From Ramlibacter tataouinensis (GTDB taxonomy: Bacteria; Pseudomonadota; Gammaproteobacteria; Burkholderiales; Burkholderiaceae_C): a stretch of DNA of 37,159 nt. The position numbers and the translations under genes are program-made. Below are positions 7,308 to 17,264 of the stretch, in pieces. Position 1 is the first letter of the stretch. Each line of letters opens with the position of its first letter. The stretch is taken from positions 1 to 37,159 of the forward strand of contig DIZF01000088.1 of assembly GCA_002427815.1 (NCBI GenBank), written 5' to 3'. The notes beneath the pieces are model-generated. The model had not been told where the DNA came from. It saw nothing but the letters and a program-made list of their open reading frames with translations, and searched no databases.

Positions 7308-8479
7308 TGCGCAGCTCCGGTGGCGGGCAGCATGGCCCACGGCGGCACGGCCTCGATGCCATCCGCCAGCCTGAACCGATGCAGGCCCGGATACACGACG
7401 TATAGCGCGTCGAGCTTCAGATCCTGCATGGCGATACGCATCGACGGCGTCACCTTGGGGATGTCGGCACGTTTGAACTCCACGCCCACGCGTTGCTGGC
7501 CCTTGAACATCAGCAAATCAAGCTCCGCGCCCTGGTGAGTGGCCCAGAAATAAGCCTGCTCCGGCTGGGCGACACGCAGCACTTGTTCCAGCGCGAAGCC
7601 CTCCCAGCTCGCGCCGGCACGCGGATGTGTCACCAGTTCGGGCAAAGTCTTGACTCCCATCAGTGTGTGCAGCAGGCCAGTATCGCGAAAGTAGATTTTC
7701 GGCGACTTCACCTGCCGCTTGCGGAGATTTTCGTGCCAGGGCTGCAGTTGCCGCACCATCAGCGTCTGGGTCAGCGTATCCAGGTACTTCCGTACCGTCG
7801 GCTCCGACACGCCGAGCGACTGCGCGGGATGGGCGGCGTTCCAGATCTGGCCATGAAAATGGGCCAGCATGGTCCAGAAGCGCAGCATCGAAGGCGCGGC
7901 GATATTGACGCCGAACTGCGGCAGATCCACGCTCACGTGATCGTTGATTGCGTTGTTGCGCCAGGCCGCGCTGTCGTCGTCGCTCTCCGCCAGGTAGGCG
8001 CGGGGAAACCCCCCGCGCAGCCACAGCCGGTCGGTCACGGTCCTCTCGATACCCTGCGCCCCCCAGGCCTCCTGCAAGTTGAAGCCGGTCACCTCCACTG
8101 TCTCCACCCGCCCCAGCAAAGACTCCCCCGCCTGGCGCAACAGGGCCGGCGAGGCGCTGCCGAGCAGCAGGTACTGGCCGGGCGCATTGGAGCGATCGAG
8201 CAGGACGCGCAGGGTGGGAAAGAGGGCCGGCTGCAACTGGACCTCATCGATCACGACAAGTCCCTGCAGCGCGCCGAGCGTTTCCTGCGGCTCGGCCAGC
8301 CGCGCCACATGCCCCCGGTCTTCGAGATCGAAGTAGTTGGGCGACTGGCGCGCGAGGAAGCGCTGCGCCAGCGTACTCTTGCCGGACTGCCTTGGTCCGT
8401 TCAAGGCCACGGCCCGCGACCGGCCCAGCGCCGTGCGGACGGACTGCTCGAGGATGGGGCGTGGAATCATCATCGGCAT
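7304..8479 (-). CDS. AAA-family ATPase with C-terminal DUF4143 domain
   Basis: The 391-residue protein has an N-terminal AAA_14 P-loop domain: Walker A GPRQSGKS (28-35) and Walker B VVIDE (75-79), with a sensor-like LLGSAS (105-110). A winged-helix-like stretch lies near 220-240 (SLGVSEPTVRKYLDTL). The C-terminal DUF4143 region carries D321 and E334-x-K336 (GAELDLLM and VGVEFK), the pattern of a PD-(D/E)XK nuclease fold. Such proteins are scattered in bacteria and archaea with no established role. It starts an operon, as the PPC-domain gene overlaps its stop. The start has no clear Shine-Dalgarno, and ATGs at 8473 and 8470 are alternatives. Two palindromes lie just upstream. Confidence 0.88.
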   Translation of the reverse strand: MPMMIPRPILEQSVRTALGRSRAVALNGPRQSGKSTLAQRFLARQSPNYFDLEDRGHVARLAEPQETLGALQGLVVIDEVQLQPALFPTLRVLLDRSNAPGQYLLLGSASPALLRQAGESLLGRVETVEVTGFNLQEAWGAQGIERTVTDRLWLRGGFPRAYLAESDDDSAAWRNNAINDHVSVDLPQFGVNIAAPSMLRFWTMLAHFHGQIWNAAHPAQSLGVSEPTVRKYLDTLTQTLMVRQLQPWHENLRKRQVKSPKIYFRDTGLLHTLMGVKTLPELVTHPRAGASWEGFALEQVLRVAQPEQAYFWATHQGAELDLLMFKGQQRVGVEFKRADIPKVTPSMRIAMQDLKLDALYVVYPGLHRFRLADGIEAVPPWAMLPATGAAQ

Positions 8480-8502
8480 TGTGCCAGAACACCATGAAAT
8501 TC

Positions 8503-8517
8503 GAAAGTGTCACTTTC
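8503..8517. promoter_or_regulatory. Palindromic operator candidate upstream of the ATPase gene
   Basis: GAAAGTGTCACTTTC is a perfect 7-bp inverted repeat around one central base, 23 bases before the ATPase ATG. It has the size of a dimeric repressor site. The binding protein is unknown. Confidence 0.5.
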
Positions 8518-8526
8518 CTTTTTCAT

Positions 8527-8541
8527 GGTACTTAAAATACC
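8527..8541. promoter_or_regulatory. Second palindrome / possible core promoter of the ATPase operon
   Basis: GGTACTTAAAATACC is a 7-bp inverted repeat with one mismatch in an AT-rich patch. On the minus strand it reads GGTATTTTAAGTACC and contains a -10-like TATTTT, so it may overlap the promoter for the gene starting at 8479. Confidence 0.35.
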
Positions 8542-8561
8542 AGGAGCAGACCGTTTTGCGC

Positions 8562-9140
8562 TCAACCGAACGGCCGCACGCCGATCAGTGGTCCGTGCAG
8601 GAAGAAGGCGAACACCAACCCGGCCACCAGGCCCACCGCCACCGTGATCGCGGTCCCTGTGGCGTTACCCGGCGGGTACACGGTGCTGGCGGCGCGGTCC
8701 CGCTGGCGCGCGGCCCGGTAGCTGAGCACCGCCCAGATGAGGAAGGCGCCGAACAGCACGACGTCGGCGGCGACGCCGTTGGCCATCAGGTGCGCCAGCG
8801 CCCAGGTCTTGACGCCGAGCACCATCGGGTGATGCAGCCTGGCTTTCAGGGAGTTGTGCGGCACGTAAGCCGCCGCCAGCAGGACGAAGGACACCATCAT
8901 CAACAGGGCCGCCACATGCCGCGTCCACACCGGCGGCGACCACAGCACCAGCGTGTCGGCGCGCGCCATCCGGAAACCCCAGACCAGGACGATGAAGCCG
9001 ACGATGGAGGCAACCGAGTAGATGCCTTTCCAGGGCATGGCGCCGATCCGGGCGATCGTCGCGCTGCGCCAGCCGTCGGCAAAGATGCGGACGGAATGCA
9101 CGCCGAGGAACAGAACCAGACCGAAAATCAGAATACCCAT
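8562..9140 (-). CDS. nnrU: NnrU family membrane protein
   Basis: This 192-residue integral membrane protein belongs to the NnrU family, first linked to nitric-oxide and denitrification gene sets and related to methyltransferase-like membrane enzymes. Hydrophobic segments run from about 1-18, 40-58, 75-93, 115-138 and 160-182. The family motifs are GVHSVRIFADGWR near the N-terminus and LHHPMVLGVKTWALAHLMANG in the middle. AAGGAG (9147-9152) lies 6 bases before the ATG. No denitrification reductase lies in the window, so the nitrogen-oxide link is only by family. It lies 43 bases downstream of the acylase gene and could be cotranscribed. Confidence 0.9.
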   Translation of the reverse strand: MGILIFGLVLFLGVHSVRIFADGWRSATIARIGAMPWKGIYSVASIVGFIVLVWGFRMARADTLVLWSPPVWTRHVAALLMMVSFVLLAAAYVPHNSLKARLHHPMVLGVKTWALAHLMANGVAADVVLFGAFLIWAVLSYRAARQRDRAASTVYPPGNATGTAITVAVGLVAGLVFAFFLHGPLIGVRPFG

Positions 9141-9183
9141 GCCGAACTCCTTGAGCGATGTGCGGCATTATGGGCCGCGAGGC

Positions 9184-11562
9184 TCAGTAGATCAGCACCA
9201 GCGGCGCGCCCACGCGCTGCGCCTTCACGTCCTCGGGCTGGAACGGCAGCGGCACCCACAGCTTGGCCGAGAACAGCGGCAACTGGTCATAGGCAAACGG
9301 CGATTGCGCGCTGCTGCTCTGACCGTAGGTGAGCAGGCCATAGGCCACCGGGCCGCGCGCATCGAACGTCACCGCCTGGATGTAGCTGCTGCCGTAGTTG
9401 ATCCGGTAGCCGCCCGCTTCGAGCTGGGGCTGGCCCTGCGACTCGACCTTGTTGAGCACGCCCTCGAACTCGTCGCCGCCGTGAATCGCCACGCGCTCGC
9501 CGCGCACGTCGCGCCACTGGGCCTGGCCCAGCGCCACGTCCACCGGATAGCCCGCGCCCTTGACGATGGCTACCGCCTCGGCCAGCGACTTGAACACCGC
9601 CGCATTCACCGTGGCATCCGCCATGTTCAGGCCGGCCGGCGTCTCAACCGGTTTGGCCGCACTGAACGGGACGCGCCACACATTGGGAATGTCCTTGGCC
9701 TTGCGCCAGAATTCGCGGAACAGCGGCGCCCCCCTGGATGAGGCATTGCTGGTGCGATCCCATTGGGCCAGCGCCCCGCAGCCTTCGCGCTGCTCGGATG
9801 TGAGGTTGGCGTCGCCGGCGTTGCAGGCCGCCACCAGGTCGCTCATCACCAGCCAGCCGGCCAGATTGTGGTCGGCCAGGATCACGCCACGCACCTCGTT
9901 CACGCCCATCTTGTTGCCGGGCAGGCCGTCGGTGCCGGCCAGCCGCGCCCCGATCGCCATCAGCGCGCTGCGCGTGCGCAGCCGTTGCGGCGTGCCGGTC
10001 AGGCCCACCAGCGGCGAGATTCCGGCCGGCGACCCCAGGGCCGGGTTGCTCAGCCAGAAGCTGTCGTTGCTGTTCTGCACCCACTCGGGCGTGATCAACA
10101 CCGGCATGCGCCCAGCCGGAATGAGCCCCGGCACCGCGGCGGCGGCATCGTTGCGCCAGACGCAGTCGGCGCGTGAGCCGTTGAGCACCGGCAGCCCAGC
10201 TGCGGGGAACAACGCAGCCGCACGCGGCGAAGGCGCGCAGCGCTTGAGCATGTCGGCCGACACATCGGGCACCACCGAAACGTCGGCGTACATCGCATGG
10301 CCGGCGCGGTCGGCGGCGATGGTGTTGAGCGCAGGGATGCCCTGCTTGCCCATGGCGGCGCGCAGGTCTTCGACGCTGCGGGCGCCGTTCATCTGCATCC
10401 AGGCTTCGAGCGCGCGCACGTTCAGCGTATTGGCGTCGGCGATCGCATACGCCGTGGTGGCCGACCATCCGAGCCCGGCGCGCGGGATCGCCAGCACGGG
10501 CCCCCACTGGGTGCTGTACACCGTGTGCTGAATCGGGGCCGCCCCCGCGGTTGCGGGCAGGGAAATGGTCCGCGCCACCATTTTCCTGCGCTTGCCATCC
10601 ACCAGGTAGGTGGTCGGGTCGGCCGGGTCCAGCGTCAGCTCGTACAACGTGAAGCCCTTGCCGGTGGACACCGTGTGGGTCCAGGCCACGTCGCGGTTGA
10701 AGCCGATGGTCACCACCGGGCTGCCAGCCGTGGTGGCGCCCATCACGTCCAGGGCGCCGGGGATGGTGAGGTGCAGCTGCCAGAAGCGGTTGCTGCCGAT
10801 CCACGGAAAGTGCGGATTGCCCAGCAGCACGCCGGTGCCGTCGGGTGTCGCGTTGCGTCCGAACGCCCAGCCGTTCGATCCCAGCTCGCCGCCCTCGTCA
10901 CCCCGCTGCCCCATGCCGTAGCGCGCCAGTTCGGCGGCAGCCTGCTGCGACGTCACGGCCGCCGGTGTGGCGCTGCCGGTGGTCTTCGGCGGCGCCGCCG
11001 CCAGAATCGCGTCGGCGAATGCGGCCACGCCGCCCACCACCATCGACTGCTCGGTCAGGCGCGCCATGTCGCCAGCCGTCATCGGTGTCACCCAGGCTGC
11101 GCCCCGGCACTCGGCCGGCAGGCGCGCCGGGCCCGTGTCCTGCAGGTAGCGGTTGTAGCCGGCCACATAACCGCGCAGCGCGGCCTGCGCCGCGGGGCCC
11201 AGCGTGGTGGCGTCGGCGCGGGCCAGCGCCGCGTCGTCCATGTGGCTGCGGATGAACAGGTCGATCTGTGCGTTGGGCAGGGTGCGCAGGCCCAGCAGGC
11301 CGGTGGCCGTGGGGCCGAAGTACTGCGACCGCTCGCCGCGCACCGTCACGAGTTGCTGCGCCAGCAGGCACACGTTGTCCTGGGCATAGGCGTAGGCCGT
11401 TCCGTAGGCCAGTCCCTCGTAGGTCGAAGCCGTGATGTGCGGAATGCCCCAGCCCGTGCGCTCGATCTGAACCGTGCGCGTCTCGGCGACAGGCAGGAGG
11501 CTGCAGCCGGCCAGCGCGGCAGCGGCCAGGGCGGCGAGGGCGAGGCTGATGTTCTTGTTCAT
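9184..11562 (-). CDS. Penicillin acylase family Ntn-hydrolase lipoprotein
   Basis: The 792-residue precursor belongs to the N-terminal nucleophile hydrolases related to penicillin G acylase, aculeacin acylase and AHL acylase PvdQ. A lipoprotein signal with lipobox LAGC (C20) predicts export and lipid anchoring. The likely autocleavage point precedes S229 in LGSNGWAFG, where the new N-terminal Ser would be the nucleophile; the preceding region is alpha chain plus spacer. Downstream GNPHFPWIG and DVAWTHTVSTGKGFTLYEL match beta-chain segments. The substrate could be an acyl-homoserine lactone, beta-lactam or lipopeptide, and the sequence alone does not decide. It may form a two-gene unit with nnrU. 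Confidence 0.9.
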   Translation of the reverse strand: MNKNISLALAALAAAALAGCSLLPVAETRTVQIERTGWGIPHITASTYEGLAYGTAYAYAQDNVCLLAQQLVTVRGERSQYFGPTATGLLGLRTLPNAQIDLFIRSHMDDAALARADATTLGPAAQAALRGYVAGYNRYLQDTGPARLPAECRGAAWVTPMTAGDMARLTEQSMVVGGVAAFADAILAAAPPKTTGSATPAAVTSQQAAAELARYGMGQRGDEGGELGSNGWAFGRNATPDGTGVLLGNPHFPWIGSNRFWQLHLTIPGALDVMGATTAGSPVVTIGFNRDVAWTHTVSTGKGFTLYELTLDPADPTTYLVDGKRRKMVARTISLPATAGAAPIQHTVYSTQWGPVLAIPRAGLGWSATTAYAIADANTLNVRALEAWMQMNGARSVEDLRAAMGKQGIPALNTIAADRAGHAMYADVSVVPDVSADMLKRCAPSPRAAALFPAAGLPVLNGSRADCVWRNDAAAAVPGLIPAGRMPVLITPEWVQNSNDSFWLSNPALGSPAGISPLVGLTGTPQRLRTRSALMAIGARLAGTDGLPGNKMGVNEVRGVILADHNLAGWLVMSDLVAACNAGDANLTSEQREGCGALAQWDRTSNASSRGAPLFREFWRKAKDIPNVWRVPFSAAKPVETPAGLNMADATVNAAVFKSLAEAVAIVKGAGYPVDVALGQAQWRDVRGERVAIHGGDEFEGVLNKVESQGQPQLEAGGYRINYGSSYIQAVTFDARGPVAYGLLTYGQSSSAQSPFAYDQLPLFSAKLWVPLPFQPEDVKAQRVGAPLVLIY

Positions 11563-11704
11563 GACAGCAGGAAGAAGAGAGGGGGTTCATTATGTGACGC
11601 CCGCCCGTCCGTAGCTATCGCACAGGTGCGCGCGAATGCGGCGCCGTCCTGCACAGGACAGGCAGAAGCGGCGCGATGATTGGCGACAGCGAAAGGAGAT
11701 TCAC

Positions 11705-12088
11705 ATGGCCCGCAGCCCGAAGAAGTGGTCGCAGCACGTGACCGAAACCAGCGATGCGCTCGACCTGGAGGCGGGCGTCTTCAAGCAGAAGGACCCGAAG
11801 AAGATCGCCCGCTCGCTCAAGGCCTCGGCCGAGCACAGCGACCGGCGCAAGAGCGACCCCTATCGCTCGGCGATGTCGATGCTGACGTTCTACATCAACC
11901 GCGCCGGCGCGCAGCTGCCAGAAGAGGACCGGAACCGGCTCGAGAAAGCCAAGGACGAACTGCGCACGCTGTATCACCGGCCGGCGTCAGGGCGCACCTC
12001 GGCGCTGGGGCGCAAGGTGGAAAAACCCGGCAAGAGCAACGCCGGTGGGCCGACTGGGCATAAGGATGGGAAGCATGCGCATAAGTAG
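11705..12088 (+). CDS. DUF3175 protein
   Basis: The protein has 127 residues from the ATG at 11705, which is preceded by a strong AAGGAGA Shine-Dalgarno (11693-11699). An in-frame upstream extension to 11636 has no homology. It is a DUF3175 protein, recognisable by KWSQHVTETSDALDLEAGVF, KDPKKIARSLKASAE and SAMSMLTFYINRAG. It is highly charged with a Lys/Gly/His-rich tail (about 105-127) and has no signal peptide. This suggests a cytoplasmic, possibly nucleic-acid-associated protein; no function is established for the family. It converges on the EVE-HNH gene with 30 bases between stops. Confidence 0.88.
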   Translation: MARSPKKWSQHVTETSDALDLEAGVFKQKDPKKIARSLKASAEHSDRRKSDPYRSAMSMLTFYINRAGAQLPEEDRNRLEKAKDELRTLYHRPASGRTSALGRKVEKPGKSNAGGPTGHKDGKHAHK

Positions 12089-12118
12089 CGTTGCGGAAGA
12101 CCGTCGCCGAACGCCCAC

Positions 12119-13102
12119 TTATGTCGGTCGTCGAACCTTCGCCTCCAAGAAGACGCTGTCCCGATGGAAGTCCAAGTACCGTCTTTGGCCTTCTGAAAAG
12201 GTGCCCACGTTGGCAAGCAGCTGCGGCGAAATTCCCATCTTCTCCATTGACGTCAAATCCGCGACGGGCGAAATCAAGACCTTTCCGCTGTTTTCAAACG
12301 AAATGAATCCACGATCAAAGAGGAGGTCAACGTCAGGGGTCAACAGGAAGCCATTTTCGCCATCAAGCCGCTCGTCATTGCTTGCGTCGCGCCACGGCTT
12401 CGTATGACTTGCTCGTAGGTATTCTGGATTTGTCGCACCCGTTACCCGACAGCGCCGCTCGATCATCGCAACGCGAGCTCTGAAAAGGCCCTGTCCACGT
12501 CGCGCAAGGACAATAGCTTGCCTCTCTGTCTCACCGATGCGTCGATCGGATTTCAGTTCTTCAATCTGATGTTCTTCCCACTGCGCTTGCCCGACTAATG
12601 CCACGTTCTCGCTGGACTCGGATGCATTCCAAGTTTGGGTAATGCCGCGGGCCTCCGTTCCGATCAGGTCGACGAGTTGCGTCGCGAACAGCTCACTGAC
12701 TTCGGTTAGATAGATGCTTTGTTGGCCCGCGCCGCTTTCTCGTAGTGGCGCATACCGGCGAGGAAGGTACGGCCTCAGCCGGCCCATGTGCTCGACGGGT
12801 CGAATTTGGTTCCGCAGCACGAGAAATCGAACGTCGACGCGCCAACCGATAAGGTCCCAGTTGGGTCCGACTCGCCCGAATTCCAACGGCTTAGGCGCTT
12901 CGTGCGCATTCGATAAAGCGATTCCAATTGCAGGAATCTTGGTATCGCAAAAGGAAAATATGATGTCCCCCGGCGAAACCTCCCGCATGAACTCGTAAAA
13001 CGGGTTCAGACCGCCGTTTGATTTGGTTTTAGGTGACCATAGATAGCCACCTTGCACCTCATGTCGGTACGTCTGGTTCTGATTGACCCACCAATACCGC
13101 AT
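12119..13102 (-). CDS. EVE-HNH endonuclease, probable type IV (modification-dependent) restriction enzyme
   Basis: The 327-residue protein has an N-terminal EVE/PUA-like domain (about 1-150; RYWWVNQNQTY, GGYLWSPK, SPGDIIFSF), the reader that flips modified cytosine. A C-terminal HNH nuclease domain (about 210-285) has CRVTG, SHTKPW (H233), ENGFLL (N250), and DLLFDRGFISF. The same two-domain plan is seen in the characterised EVE-HNH enzymes VcaM4I and TagI, which cut 5-methyl- or 5-hydroxymethylcytosine DNA. Anti-phage defence is therefore likely. Its base composition is visibly lower in GC than its neighbours, a sign of horizontal transfer. It begins 45 bases behind the gyrB stop on the same strand with no clear ribosome site, so it may be expressed from the gyrB transcript. 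Confidence 0.88.
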   Translation of the reverse strand: MRYWWVNQNQTYRHEVQGGYLWSPKTKSNGGLNPFYEFMREVSPGDIIFSFCDTKIPAIGIALSNAHEAPKPLEFGRVGPNWDLIGWRVDVRFLVLRNQIRPVEHMGRLRPYLPRRYAPLRESGAGQQSIYLTEVSELFATQLVDLIGTEARGITQTWNASESSENVALVGQAQWEEHQIEELKSDRRIGETERQAIVLARRGQGLFRARVAMIERRCRVTGATNPEYLRASHTKPWRDASNDERLDGENGFLLTPDVDLLFDRGFISFENSGKVLISPVADLTSMEKMGISPQLLANVGTFSEGQRRYLDFHRDSVFLEAKVRRPT

Positions 13103-13147
13103 CGGTTTGAAGTGCTATGAAAGTGTTGTGCTCACCTCAAGTTCGGC

Positions 13148-15793
<2,646 letters not shown>

Positions 15794-15846
15794 AGACAAC
15801 TTCGTTTTCCAGGAAATCTTGAATTTCTCAAACTCTTGAAGGACCA

Positions 15847-15868
15847 AACCCGCCTTGGACGGCGGGTT
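15847..15868 (-). terminator. Hairpin in the dnaN-gyrB gap
   Basis: AACCCGCC (15847-15854) pairs with GGCGGGTT (15861-15868) around a 6-base loop. It lies in the dnaN-gyrB gap but lacks a good U run, so attenuation or RNA stabilisation is as likely as termination. Confidence 0.4.
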
Positions 15869-15878
15869 GGACAGAAGG

Positions 15879-15898
15879 ACGCGGCCTTCAGGCCGCGT
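15879..15898 (-). terminator. Second hairpin directly behind dnaN
   Basis: ACGCGGCC (15879-15886) pairs perfectly with GGCCGCGT (15891-15898) around TTCA, 10 bases behind the dnaN stop. With the neighbouring hairpin it may reduce read-through from dnaN into gyrB. No T tract follows. Confidence 0.4.
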
Positions 15899-15908
15899 TA
15901 TCCTCCGT

Positions 15909-17015
15909 TCAGATCCTCATCGGCATCACCACGTATTTGAAGGTGGAATTCTCGGGAATCGTGAACAGCGCCGAGCTGTTGGAATCGGCCAGTTCCATCT
16001 TCACCATCTCCTGGTCCATGTTGGACAGCGCGTCGATCAGGTATGTGACGTTGAAGCCGATCTCGATGGCGTCGCCGCCGTAGTCGATGTCGAGCTCGTC
16101 CACCGCTTCTTCCTGCTCGGCATTGTTGGAAGCCACCCGCAAGGTGCCCGGCTCGATGTTCAGGCGCACGCCCTTGAACTTCTCGCTGGTCAGGATGGCG
16201 GTGCGCTGCAGGCTGGCCAGCAGCGGAACGCGGCCCAGTGTCACGCTGTTCTTGTGGTTCTTGGGAATGACGCGGTTGTAGTCGGGGAACTTGCCTTCGA
16301 CCAGCTTGGTGACGAACTCCATGCCACCGAAGCTGAACTTGGCCTGGTTGCTGGCGAACTGCATCTCGATCGCGCCTTCGGCGTCCGACAGCAGGCGCTG
16401 CATCTCCAGCACCGTCTTGCGCGGCAGGATCACTTCTTGCCGCGGTACTTCTACATCCAGGGTCGCATTGGCAAAAGCCAAGCGGTGGCCGTCGGTGGCG
16501 ACCAAACTTAATTGCTTGCCCTCGGCGACGAACAGGATGCCGTTGAGGTAGTAGCGGATGTCGTGCACCGCCATCGCGAACGAAACCTGGTTCAACAGGT
16601 CCTTCAGGGTCTTTTGCGGCACGCTGAACACCGGCCCGAAGCTCGCCGCTTCCTGCACCAGCGGGAAGTCCTCGGCCGGCAGCGTCTGCAGCGTGAAGCG
16701 GCTCTTGCCGCCCTTGAGCACCAGCTTGTTCTGGCTCGACTCCAGGCTCACCGTCTGGTCGGTCGGCATGGTGCGCAGGATGTCGATGAGCTTGCGCGCG
16801 CCAACGGTGGTGGTGAAGCTGCCGGCGTCGCCGTCGAGGTCGGCGGTGGTGCGGATCTGGATTTCGAGGTCGCTGGTGGTCAACTGCAGCGAGCCGCCGG
16901 TCTTGCGAATCAGCACGTTGGCCAGGATCGGCAGGGTGTGCCTGCGTTCCACGATGCCCGCAACCGATTGCAGAACCGAGAGCACCTTGTCTTGCGTTGC
17001 CTTCAGGACGATCAT
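15909..17015 (-). CDS. dnaN: DNA polymerase III sliding clamp (beta subunit)
   Basis: This 368-residue ring-forming clamp tethers polymerase to DNA. It has the family start MIVLKATQDKVLSVLQSVAGIVERRHTLPILANVL and three repeated clamp domains. Typical segments are LTTSDLEIQI, VATDGHRLA, and the C-terminal VMPMRI that helps form the protein-binding pocket. Its length matches E. coli DnaN (366). It lies between dnaA and gyrB. The 249-base gap to dnaA holds DnaA boxes and AT-rich DNA, and transcription from dnaA may read through it. Confidence 0.98.
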   Translation of the reverse strand: MIVLKATQDKVLSVLQSVAGIVERRHTLPILANVLIRKTGGSLQLTTSDLEIQIRTTADLDGDAGSFTTTVGARKLIDILRTMPTDQTVSLESSQNKLVLKGGKSRFTLQTLPAEDFPLVQEAASFGPVFSVPQKTLKDLLNQVSFAMAVHDIRYYLNGILFVAEGKQLSLVATDGHRLAFANATLDVEVPRQEVILPRKTVLEMQRLLSDAEGAIEMQFASNQAKFSFGGMEFVTKLVEGKFPDYNRVIPKNHKNSVTLGRVPLLASLQRTAILTSEKFKGVRLNIEPGTLRVASNNAEQEEAVDELDIDYGGDAIEIGFNVTYLIDALSNMDQEMVKMELADSNSSALFTIPENSTFKYVVMPMRI

Positions 17016-17045
17016 GTCTTCAACCTCTTCTCTTTAATATTCTTT

Positions 17046-17067
17046 AATTTAGATTAGTAGTAGCTAG
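17046..17067 (-). other. DnaA-trio-like TAG repeat
   Basis: TAG triplets at 17055-17057, 17058-17060, 17061-17063 and 17065-17067 sit between the AT-rich tract and a DnaA box 18 bases away. DnaA-trio repeats let DnaA load on single strands at bacterial origins. The spacing here is longer than in Bacillus subtilis. Confidence 0.45.
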
Positions 17068-17085
17068 ATAAGGGAGCGGTCCCGC

Positions 17086-17094
17086 TGTGGACAA
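17086..17094 (+). promoter_or_regulatory. DnaA box (8 of 9)
   Basis: TGTGGACAA, one change from the consensus TGTGGATAA, next to a GC-rich spacer and the TAG repeats. Confidence 0.6.
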
Positions 17095-17205
17095 CCGCCA
17101 TTTTCGCCTTTTTTATCAAGCACTTGGCCAAATAAAAACACTGTGGTCAGGTGTGCTTCCGTGGTGTCGCGCCGGCATGAACAACTTTTGGTTTTCGCCT
17201 GCCGC

Positions 17206-17214
17206 TGTGGATAA
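17206..17214 (+). promoter_or_regulatory. DnaA box (perfect)
   Basis: TGTGGATAA, a perfect consensus DnaA box, about 50 bases beyond the dnaA stop codon. Confidence 0.8.
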
Positions 17215-17264
17215 CCCATGAGTTATGCCGGAACTGTCCCCAGGCTTGCTAGCTATGGCCACGG

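Larger units (their letters stand above)
17016..17264. other. Candidate oriC (dnaA-dnaN intergenic region)
   Basis: This gap has AT-rich DNA at 17029-17072 containing TAG repeats, DnaA boxes at 17086-17094 and 17206-17214, and a second AT-rich patch near 17107-17142. Read on the minus strand, the order is a DnaA box, a GC-rich spacer, CTACTACTAATC trio-like repeats, then an AT-rich stretch. This is the layout of the basal origin-unwinding region. The rpmH-dnaA gap also has DnaA boxes, so origin function may be shared or lie there. Confidence 0.6.

Noticed and set aside
9184..11562. Penicillin resistance gene
   Set aside because: The family includes AHL and lipopeptide acylases, so the sequence does not show beta-lactam specificity.
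15794..15847. Longer gyrB start at a TTG (15847)
   Set aside because: It would translate the dnaN-gyrB gap. The ATG at 15793 gives the conserved N-terminus.
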